Source: Lachnospiraceae bacterium (GTDB lineage: Bacteria > Bacillota > Clostridia > Lachnospirales > Lachnospiraceae). Taken from it: a stretch of 64,000 nt of DNA. Position 1 is the first letter of the stretch; every line of letters starts with the position of its first letter. The stretch is from positions 248,001 to 312,000 of the forward strand of contig CAJTCV010000002.1 in NCBI GenBank assembly GCA_910574805.1, written 5' to 3'. A program made the position numbers and the translations under genes. A model generated the notes under the pieces. That model was not told where the DNA came from, did no database searches, and saw nothing but the letters and a program-made list of their open reading frames with translations. This document shows, one piece after another, positions 27,048-33,805 of this stretch.

Positions 27048-27740
27048 ATGGTTGCAGAGAATTACAAAGAGGTAATGGGAAAAGTTCAAAGAGCATGTGA
27101 AAGGAGCGGCCGTGATGCGGGGGAGGTAACGCTGATCGCGGTCAGCAAGACGAAGCCGGTGTCCATGATCCGGGAAGCCATGGAAGCCGGAGCCAGAGTA
27201 TTCGGAGAGAATAAAGCGCAGGAGCTGTGCGAAAAATACGAAGAGCTTCCAAAAGATCTGCACTGGCATATGATCGGCCATCTTCAGCGGAACAAGGTGA
27301 AGTATCTGGTGGAAAGAGCGGAGTTGATTCATTCGGTGGATTCCCTCCGGCTGGCGGAGGAGATCAGCAAAGAGGCCATGAAGAAGCAGGTAACCGTGAA
27401 GATCCTGATCGAGGTCAATGTGGCAGAGGAGGAAAGTAAATATGGTGTCCGTCTGGAGGAAGCAGAAGAACTGATCCGCGCGGCGGCTCTTTTACCGAAC
27501 ATATGTATTTGCGGACTGATGACGATTGCTCCCTGTGTGGAGGATCCGGAAGAAAATCGTCCCATATTTCGCAGTTTAAAGAAATTGGCTGTTGACATCA
27601 AAATGAAAAACATTGATAATGTACATATGGGCGTGCTTTCCATGGGCATGACAGGAGACTATGAAGTTGCCATCGAAGAGGGTGCGACCATGGTGCGCGT
27701 CGGGACAGGGATCTTCGGCGAACGCAACTATGAAGGGTAA
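27048..27740 (+). CDS. yggS: YggS/PLPBP-family pyridoxal phosphate homeostasis protein
   Basis: A 230-residue single-domain alanine-racemase-fold protein that binds PLP and controls PLP and amino-acid homeostasis without known catalysis. The PLP lysine is in LIAVSKTKP, and HWHMIGHLQRNKVKYLVE and LSMGMTGDYEVAIEEGATMVRVGTGIFGER are family signatures. It sits directly before sepF, the usual arrangement in Firmicutes. Confidence 0.96.
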   Translation: MVAENYKEVMGKVQRACERSGRDAGEVTLIAVSKTKPVSMIREAMEAGARVFGENKAQELCEKYEELPKDLHWHMIGHLQRNKVKYLVERAELIHSVDSLRLAEEISKEAMKKQVTVKILIEVNVAEEESKYGVRLEEAEELIRAAALLPNICICGLMTIAPCVEDPEENRPIFRSLKKLAVDIKMKNIDNVHMGVLSMGMTGDYEVAIEEGATMVRVGTGIFGERNYEG

Positions 27741-27753
27741 AGGAGAATGAGTT

Positions 27754-28278
27754 ATGGGCTTTTTAGATAAAATCATGGACACCATGCATCTGGGCAGCGA
27801 TGACTATGACGACGACTACGATGACGATTTTGATGATGACTATGAAGAGGAACGGCCCCGCAGGGGAAGCGTCTTCAAAAAGAAGGACCGGGACTACGAC
27901 TATGATATGGAAGATGATCTGGTTACAGAGTCCGGCAAAGTCCGGTCTGTAAAGCAGCAGTCCAGGATCACGCCCATGCGTTCCAGGAAGACCAGCAATG
28001 GTATGGAGGTGTGCGTCTTTAAGCCTGCGCTTTTTGATGAGGCAAGGGAGATCACGGATACCCTTCTTGGCAACTGTACGGTAGTGCTGAATTTCGAAGG
28101 GCTGGATGTGGAGATTGCCCAGCGCATTATTGATTTTACTTCCGGTTCCTGCTACGCCATCGGGGGGAACCTTCAGAAGGTGTCCAATTACATATTTATC
28201 GTGACACCCAAGAGTGTGGATATCTCGGGAGATTTTCAGGATATCCTGTCCGGGGCATTTGATATCCCGACCATATAG
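27754..28278 (+). CDS. sepF: Cell division protein SepF
   Basis: A 174-residue SepF, which bundles FtsZ and anchors it to membrane. The N-terminal MGFLDKIMDTMHLG is the membrane-binding amphipathic helix. Then comes a very acidic Asp/Tyr repeat region (about 18-50, DDYDDDYDDDFDDDYEEE), and the SepF core from about 85 (VCVFKPALFDEAREITDTLL, VVLNFEGLDVEIAQRIIDFTSG). The acidic linker is low-complexity. Confidence 0.96.
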   Translation: MGFLDKIMDTMHLGSDDYDDDYDDDFDDDYEEERPRRGSVFKKKDRDYDYDMEDDLVTESGKVRSVKQQSRITPMRSRKTSNGMEVCVFKPALFDEAREITDTLLGNCTVVLNFEGLDVEIAQRIIDFTSGSCYAIGGNLQKVSNYIFIVTPKSVDISGDFQDILSGAFDIPTI

Positions 28279-28427
28279 AAAAGAGAGACTGAGACAGAAT
28301 GTGGCTCCTGGGTCCGGCAGCGCCTGTGAGACTGTGCCGGGCATGGGGAGCCATATTTTATGCCGTTGTATATTATATGGCTGTATGTATCAGAAAGCCT
28401 GCATATACAACGGGGAACGGAGGAACT

Positions 28428-29534
28428 ATGAACGAAAACAGAAACAGCAGAAGACTGGAGGTCAAAAGAGATGGCAGGGCATGCTACCGTATCTGGCTGG
28501 AGCCGGACCTGGCACAGCTGCCGGCGGCTCTTGGGGAGCTTCGGGTGGAAAACAGGAGACTGTGTATTGTGACGGATACGTCAGTGGCGAAGCTCTGCGC
28601 CGAACGGCTGCAGGAGGTTCTGAAGGACTGCTGCAGGGAGGTGTCGCTCTTTGTATTCCCGGCAGGGGAGGAGCATAAAACGCTGGATACGGTCCGCCGT
28701 CTGTATGAGCATCTGATTGTTCACAAATACGACAGGAAGGATCTGCTGGTGGCGCTGGGCGGCGGAGTTGTGGGAGATCTGACCGGCTTTGCGGCAGCCA
28801 CTTATCTGCGGGGGATCGACTTCATCCAGATGCCGACTACGCTTTTATCTCAGGTGGATTCCAGCATCGGAGGGAAGACCGGGGTGGATTTTGACGCGTA
28901 CAAAAATATGGTGGGTGCATTCCATATGCCGCGGCTGGTATATATGGATCTGTCCACACTGAAGAGCCTTCCGCCGCGGCAGTTTTCCTCCGGTATGGCG
29001 GAGATCATCAAGCATGGTCTGATCCAGGACCGGACATACTACCAGTGGCTTTCGGACCGGTCGCAGGCGGTTATGGCAGGGGACTATGACGCGCTGCTGT
29101 CCATGATCGGAGAGAGCTGCCGGATCAAACAGCATGTGGTAGAGGAAGATCCTACAGAACAGGGGATCCGGGCATGGCTGAATTTCGGCCATACGGTGGG
29201 TCATGCGGTGGAGAAACTTATGGACTTCCGGATGAGTCACGGGGAATGTGTGGCAGTGGGCTGTGCGGCGGCGGCAAGACTGTCCTGCAGCCGGGGCTTC
29301 CTGAGCGAAGCGGACTGCGGGAAAATAGAACATTTGTTTGGATTGTATGGACTTCCGGTCCGTGTACAGGGACTCGCACCGGAAGATATTCTGCGGACGA
29401 CCCGGATGGACAAGAAAATGGAGGCCGGGGCGATCCGGTTCGTTCTGCTCCGGAGAATCGGCGAGGCATATGTGGCAAAGGATGTGTCGGATGAAGAGCT
29501 TCTGGGAGCGATCCGGTATATCTGTGAAGCATGA
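28428..29534 (+). CDS. aroB: 3-dehydroquinate synthase
   Basis: A 368-residue enzyme that makes 3-dehydroquinate from DAHP in the shikimate pathway. The NAD-binding GGGVVGDLTGFAAATYLRG and the metal and substrate region QVDSSIGGKTGVD, with AEIIKHGLI and NFGHTVGHAVE, are all present. The ATG at 28428 with GGAGG is preferred; an upstream ATG at 28299 would add 43 hydrophobic residues not seen in AroB. The stop overlaps lspA as ATGA. Other aro genes are not nearby. Confidence 0.95.
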   Translation: MNENRNSRRLEVKRDGRACYRIWLEPDLAQLPAALGELRVENRRLCIVTDTSVAKLCAERLQEVLKDCCREVSLFVFPAGEEHKTLDTVRRLYEHLIVHKYDRKDLLVALGGGVVGDLTGFAAATYLRGIDFIQMPTTLLSQVDSSIGGKTGVDFDAYKNMVGAFHMPRLVYMDLSTLKSLPPRQFSSGMAEIIKHGLIQDRTYYQWLSDRSQAVMAGDYDALLSMIGESCRIKQHVVEEDPTEQGIRAWLNFGHTVGHAVEKLMDFRMSHGECVAVGCAAAARLSCSRGFLSEADCGKIEHLFGLYGLPVRVQGLAPEDILRTTRMDKKMEAGAIRFVLLRRIGEAYVAKDVSDEELLGAIRYICEA

Positions 29535-30067
29535 GAGGACTGGCAAAGATGAATAAATGGTTATGCCGCCCGTGGGCGGTCACGCTTATGACGTTCCTTC
29601 TGATCGCCCTGGATCAGGTGACCAAGGGACTGGCACTTACGTTTCTGAAAGGGCAGGAGCCCTTCGTTATATGGGACGGTGTTTTTGAACTCCGTTATCT
29701 GGAGAACCGGGGCGCCGCCTTCGGGATGCTCCAGGGCCAGCGGGCCTTTTTTCTCTTCACGGGCCTTGTGGTGTTTGCGGCGGCGGTCTTTTTCTTCCGC
29801 CATGTGTCGGAGGACCGGCGCTTCTGGCCTCTGCGCATGATTGCGGTCTTTATCCTGGCAGGCGCCTGGGGTAATATGATCGACCGTCTGAGACTGGCGT
29901 ATGTGGTGGACTTTTTTTATTTCTGCCTGATTGATTTTCCCATCTTCAATGTGGCGGATATCTATGTGAGTGTGGCAACGGCGGTTCTTGCAGTGCTGAT
30001 CCTGTTCTATTATAAGGATGAGGAGCTGAGTCATCTGCTGGACAGGAGAAAGAAGGGACGTACGTGA
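29531..30067 (+). CDS. lspA: Lipoprotein signal peptidase (signal peptidase II)
   Basis: A 178-residue membrane aspartyl protease that cleaves prolipoproteins before the lipid-modified cysteine. It has four transmembrane segments and catalytic aspartates D118 (GNMIDR) and D143 (FNVADIYV). An ATG at 29549 is an alternative start. It overlaps aroB and the RluD-family gene by 4 bp each. Its likely clients in this window include the lipobox proteins at 23978 and 62422. Confidence 0.95.
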   Translation: MRGLAKMNKWLCRPWAVTLMTFLLIALDQVTKGLALTFLKGQEPFVIWDGVFELRYLENRGAAFGMLQGQRAFFLFTGLVVFAAAVFFFRHVSEDRRFWPLRMIAVFILAGAWGNMIDRLRLAYVVDFFYFCLIDFPIFNVADIYVSVATAVLAVLILFYYKDEELSHLLDRRKKGRT

Positions 30068-30981
30068 GGCAGATAAGGCTGGAGGCAGAGGAAGAAGCTG
30101 TGGATGAGCGTCTGGATAAATATCTGGGGTCTGTTCTCCCGGACCAGTCCCGGTCCTGGCTTCAGAAGCTGATCAAAAAAGGCGCGGTTCGGGTCAATGG
30201 AAAGGCGGTAAAAGCAAGCTGCCGGCTGGAGGCAGAGGATCAGATCGAGATCGATCTGCAGGAGCCGGAAGAGCTTCCGATACCGGCAGAGGATATCCCG
30301 CTGGATATCCTTTATGAGGATGCGGATCTTCTGATCGTAAACAAACCCAAGGGGATGGTGGTGCATCCTGCTGCCGGCCACCGGACCGGAACGCTGGTCA
30401 ATGCGGTTCTGTATCACTGCCGGGGGCAGCTGTCGGGGATCAACGGCGTCCTGCGTCCGGGGATTGTCCACCGGATCGACCGGGATACCACCGGAGCGCT
30501 GGTCGTCTGCAAAAATGACCGGGCGCATGTGCATGTGGCAGAACAGTTGAAGGAGCATACAATTACACGCAGATATGTGGCGGTGGTCGCGGGTGTGCTC
30601 AGGGAAGACGAAGGAACCGTGGATGCGCCCATTGGAAGACATCCCGCAGACCGTAAGCGGATGGCCGCCGGTGTGAAGAACGGAAAGCGGGCTGTTACGC
30701 ATTACCGGGTGCTCAGACGGATGAAAGGGCATACGCTCATCGAGTGCAGGCTGGAGACAGGGCGCACCCATCAGATCCGTGTGCATATGGCGTCGATCCA
30801 TCATCCGATTCTGGGGGATACGGTGTACGGAGCGTCGAAAGATCCGTATCATCTGGAGGGGCAGGCGCTGCACGCCAGGGTACTGGGACTTGTGCATCCG
30901 GTCACGGGAGCATATATCGAGGTGGAGGCCCCGGTGCCGGAGTATATGCAGGCGCTTCTGGAGAAACTGGAAAAGATGTGA
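30064..30981 (+). CDS. RluD-family 23S rRNA pseudouridine synthase
   Basis: A 305-residue RluA/RluD-type enzyme. An N-terminal S4 RNA-binding domain (SWLQKLIKKGAVRVNGKAV) precedes the catalytic domain with HRIDRDTTG (136-144, catalytic D139). GTG start, overlapping the lspA stop codon. lspA next to an RluD-family gene is a conserved pair in Gram-positive bacteria. Which uridines it modifies cannot be told from sequence. Confidence 0.93.
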   Translation: MRQIRLEAEEEAVDERLDKYLGSVLPDQSRSWLQKLIKKGAVRVNGKAVKASCRLEAEDQIEIDLQEPEELPIPAEDIPLDILYEDADLLIVNKPKGMVVHPAAGHRTGTLVNAVLYHCRGQLSGINGVLRPGIVHRIDRDTTGALVVCKNDRAHVHVAEQLKEHTITRRYVAVVAGVLREDEGTVDAPIGRHPADRKRMAAGVKNGKRAVTHYRVLRRMKGHTLIECRLETGRTHQIRVHMASIHHPILGDTVYGASKDPYHLEGQALHARVLGLVHPVTGAYIEVEAPVPEYMQALLEKLEKM

Positions 30982-31001
30982 AAAAAACTTGAATTTTTCA
31001 C
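30978..31001. promoter_or_regulatory. Palindrome over the -35 region of the cstA operon
   Basis: GTGAAAAA (30978-30985) and TTTTTCAC (30994-31001) form a perfect 8-bp inverted repeat with an 8-nt centre. It spans the RluD-family gene's stop codon and the -35 box of the downstream promoter. It could be an operator or a weak terminator. Confidence 0.45.
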
Positions 31002-31017
31002 TGTGATGTACTATAAT
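30989..31017 (+). promoter_or_regulatory. Promoter of the unknown gene and cstA
   Basis: -35 TTGAAT (30989-30994), 17-bp spacer and -10 TATAAT (31012-31017). An AT-rich leader of about 75 nt follows. Confidence 0.7.
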
Positions 31018-31090
31018 GTTAAAGAATTTTTAGAAAATTTATATATTTTTTATTTTTCAGGAGAATGAAAAACAGAATGGAGAAGCGTTC

Positions 31091-31621
31091 ATGCAGTATA
31101 CAAGAGAAGCTGCCCTCGCGCGTCTTATAAAGAGCTTTGAGACGTACTATAATGTCCACAGATTTGATGATGAGCAGATCCCGATCACAGCCCGCTGTGA
31201 TTTTTTTGAGCATTCGCAGAAGTACGTGATCTCCAGAAAAGCAGAGCTGTGGTCTGCAGACTGTGAAGAATTTCTCTATCTTCTGGATATCCCGCATCTG
31301 ACCCTTCCGCTGTATGAAAAATGGCGGGATCATGTCCGTGAGGACGGCATGGGCCGCCTGCATGTCGGCCCGGGGCATATGTACTCCTTTATTACTCCGG
31401 TGTTTGTCTGTGATCACTGTGATGAGGATGCGAGAAAGGCATTGAAAAGATGCCGCATTTACAAAAGTTTTCATTTTTCGCTGCATGGCTGGATGGATTT
31501 TCACACTGCAGTGGTGGATCTTGGGAGAAGCAGGATCGATGCCAACCGCAGCGGCCATACGACAGCGAAAATTTTGAAAAAAGTACTATATTCGCAAACC
31601 AACAATAGAAGGGAGAGTTAG
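31091..31621 (+). CDS. Conserved hypothetical protein upstream of cstA
   Basis: A soluble 176-residue protein that I do not recognise with certainty. Visible features are FETYYNVHRFDDEQIPITARCDFFEHSQKYVISRKAELWS at the start, a CDHCDED cluster, and a basic C-terminus. No signal or membrane segment is seen. It ends one base before the cstA ATG, so the two are coupled. That suggests a regulatory or accessory role for CstA uptake (inference). Confidence 0.7.
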   Translation: MQYTREAALARLIKSFETYYNVHRFDDEQIPITARCDFFEHSQKYVISRKAELWSADCEEFLYLLDIPHLTLPLYEKWRDHVREDGMGRLHVGPGHMYSFITPVFVCDHCDEDARKALKRCRIYKSFHFSLHGWMDFHTAVVDLGRSRIDANRSGHTTAKILKKVLYSQTNNRRES

Positions 31622-31622
31622 T

Positions 31623-33347
31623 ATGAATTCATTAGTACTTCTGATCATCTGTATCGCAGTACTGGCTGCCGGTTATATCTTCTACGGCGGCTGGCTGTGC
31701 AGGCAGTGGGGCGTGGGCGAGAGCAAAGAGGAGACGCCGGCGCATACCATGGAGGACGGCATTGACTATGTCCCCGCGAAGGCGCCTGTCCTGATGGGAC
31801 ATCATTTTTCCTCCATCGCCGGAGCAGGACCGATTACCGGTCCCATCAACGCGGCATTATTCGGATGGCTTCCGGTCACCCTCTGGATTCTGGTGGGCGG
31901 CATCTTCTTCGGAGGCGTGCATGATTTCGGAGCGCTTTTTGCGTCCATCCGTCATAAAGGCCAGTCGGTCGGTGAGATCATCTCTGCAAATATGAGCCGC
32001 CGGGCGAAGAGGCTGTTTCTGATCTTCGCATATCTGACGCTGCTTCTTGTGGTGGCTGCATTTGCGTCCATCGTTGCATCCACGTTCGGCGTGAAGCTGA
32101 CAGAGGCGGGTGCCATTGACTATGCGGCTTCTGCATCCAATGCATCCGTGGCGATGGTATCGCTGCTGTTTATTCTGATCGCCATCGTATTCGGTTTCTG
32201 TGTGTACAGAAGAAATGCCCCCATGTCCGTCGCTTCGGTCATCGGCGTGCTGGCGATCGTTCTGATCATGGCAATTGGAATGAATTTCCATCCCATCTAC
32301 CTGACCAACGATCAGTGGATGATCATCGTGGGAATCTATATCGCCATCGCTTCGGTCACACCGGTGTGGATTCTGCTCCAGCCCCGTGACTATCTGAGCT
32401 CCTTCCTGCTGTACGCCATGCTGATCATTGCAGTGGTGGGCGTTGTGGGAGCGCATCCGGCTATTGAGGCGGACCTGTTCCCGGCGTTTGCGGGCTTTTC
32501 CGTGACCAACGAGAGCACAGGAGTGACCTCCTATCTGTTTCCGGTGCTGTTTACCACCGTTGCCTGCGGCGCGATTTCCGGTTTCCATTCCCTGGTGTCC
32601 TCCGGGACCACTTCCAAGCAGCTGGATAAGGAGACCGATGCCATGCCCATCGCCTACGGCGGCATGCTCCTGGAGTGTGTGCTGGCAGTTCTGACTCTGT
32701 GTGCCATCGGCTATGCAAGGAAGATCGGGACGACGGCAGGAGCCACGGATATCTTTGCAGGCGGCATCGCAGGCATGGTGGCGGCGATCCCGGGACTGAA
32801 GGGGACGCAGAACATCCTGTATACGCTGCTGGTTCTTACATATTCTGCATTCTGTCTCACCTCACTGGATACCGCGACCCGTCTGGCACGGTTCATGTTC
32901 CAGGAGTTCTGGCTGGAGCCGGGACAGACCGTGAAGGATATCGACAGCGGCATTAAGAAGATGCTGGTCAATCCTTATGTGGCTACGATCATTACCGTTG
33001 TCATCGGCATCGCTCTTGGAATGACCGGATATGCCAAGATCTGGGGGCTCTTCGGGGCTGCAAACCAGCTTCTTGCGGGCCTTGGACTTCTGGCTGTTGC
33101 CACCTGGCTGGGCAATATCGGACGGAATAACAAGATGTTCCTTCTGCCCATGGCATTTATGATGGTGGTGACCATCTGTTCCCTGATCCTGACGGTGAAG
33201 GATCAGGTGGGGCTGATCACGGCAGGCGGAGCCGACTGGGGGCCGTATGCGCAGGCGATTCTGGCGACGCTTCTGATCGTTCTGGCAGTGATTCTGGTGA
33301 TCGAAGGAATACAGACACTTATGGGAAAAAATACAAAAGAAGCATAA
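31623..33347 (+). CDS. cstA: Carbon starvation protein CstA family transporter
   Basis: A 574-residue polytopic membrane protein with about 15 transmembrane segments. CstA/BtsT relatives import peptides or pyruvate during carbon limitation. Signatures include HHFSSIAGAGPITGPINAA, GGVHDFGALFASIRHKGQSVGEI and FHSLVSSGTTSKQL. At 574 residues it is the shorter clostridial form (E. coli CstA has about 700). It ends in a clear terminator. Confidence 0.95.
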   Translation: MNSLVLLIICIAVLAAGYIFYGGWLCRQWGVGESKEETPAHTMEDGIDYVPAKAPVLMGHHFSSIAGAGPITGPINAALFGWLPVTLWILVGGIFFGGVHDFGALFASIRHKGQSVGEIISANMSRRAKRLFLIFAYLTLLLVVAAFASIVASTFGVKLTEAGAIDYAASASNASVAMVSLLFILIAIVFGFCVYRRNAPMSVASVIGVLAIVLIMAIGMNFHPIYLTNDQWMIIVGIYIAIASVTPVWILLQPRDYLSSFLLYAMLIIAVVGVVGAHPAIEADLFPAFAGFSVTNESTGVTSYLFPVLFTTVACGAISGFHSLVSSGTTSKQLDKETDAMPIAYGGMLLECVLAVLTLCAIGYARKIGTTAGATDIFAGGIAGMVAAIPGLKGTQNILYTLLVLTYSAFCLTSLDTATRLARFMFQEFWLEPGQTVKDIDSGIKKMLVNPYVATIITVVIGIALGMTGYAKIWGLFGAANQLLAGLGLLAVATWLGNIGRNNKMFLLPMAFMMVVTICSLILTVKDQVGLITAGGADWGPYAQAILATLLIVLAVILVIEGIQTLMGKNTKEA

Positions 33348-33356
33348 AGATAAAAG

Positions 33357-33384
33357 GGAGACGGCAGGGGCTGTCTCCTTTTTT
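33357..33384 (+). terminator. Rho-independent terminator after cstA
   Basis: GGAGAC (33357-33362) pairs with GTCTCC (33373-33378), followed by six T. Confidence 0.75.
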
Positions 33385-33386
33385 CG

Positions 33387-33415
33387 TTTACATTTGCAGG
33401 GGGGTATGGTATAAT
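33387..33415 (+). promoter_or_regulatory. Promoter of the HPr-like gene
   Basis: -35 TTTACA (33387-33392), 17-bp spacer, -10 TATAAT (33410-33415), immediately after the cstA terminator. Confidence 0.7.
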
Positions 33416-33484
33416 AAAACATATCTTAAGGGGAAGCGGGCATAAGTCCGCAGCAGAAAGGACAGACAGGTCCAGGAGGGAGAT

Positions 33485-33742
33485 ATGAAGACATTTCAGT
33501 ACACGATCAGAGAGGAACTCGGAATGCATGCGAGGCCGGCAGGACTGATCCTGCAGCTGGCCAAGGAATTCAGGAGCAGCATCATAGTTTCCAACAAGGG
33601 GAATGTGGGAGATCTGAAGAGGCTGATGTCCGTGATGGGGCTGGATATCCAGTATCAGGATACCGTCACCGTGACCGTGGAGGGGCCTGATGAAGATGTG
33701 GCAGCGGAAGAGATGCTTGCATTTTTTGAAGAAAATCTTTAA
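33485..33742 (+). CDS. HPr-family phosphocarrier protein lacking Ser46
   Basis: An 85-residue HPr fold. The PTS phosphorylation site is intact in GMHARPAG (H15, R17). The segment around the HPr-kinase site, which in Bacillus HPr reads LKSIMGVMSL, reads LKRLMSVMGL here, so position 46 is Arg instead of Ser. The protein could still carry phosphate from enzyme I but should not be a substrate for HPr kinase or act with CcpA in the normal way (inference). No other PTS gene is adjacent. AGGAGGGAG precedes the ATG. Confidence 0.92.
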   Translation: MKTFQYTIREELGMHARPAGLILQLAKEFRSSIIVSNKGNVGDLKRLMSVMGLDIQYQDTVTVTVEGPDEDVAAEEMLAFFEENL

Positions 33743-33749
33743 AGCAGAA

Positions 33750-33779
33750 AGGACTGGTCCTTTGGGACGAGTCCTGTTT
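33750..33779 (+). terminator. Hairpin with a short T tract between the HPr-like gene and ftsK
   Basis: AGGACT-G-GTCC pairs with GGAC-G-AGTCCT around a TTTG loop, followed by G and four T. The stem is strong but the T tract is short, so it may only partly terminate. Confidence 0.5.
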
Positions 33780-33805
33780 TATGACAGAAGGACAGGATAG
33801 AGGAT

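Noticed and set aside
25266-27332. Minus-strand open frame of 688 codons
   Set aside because: Shadow across the HlyD-like gene, a terminator and yggS; composition is typical of antisense DNA.
27790-27855. Asp-rich triplet repeats in sepF as a repeat element
   Set aside because: It is in-frame low-complexity coding sequence, not a DNA repeat element.
28299-28427. N-terminal extension of aroB
   Set aside because: Hydrophobic and unlike AroB; the ATG at 28428 has a clear GGAGG.
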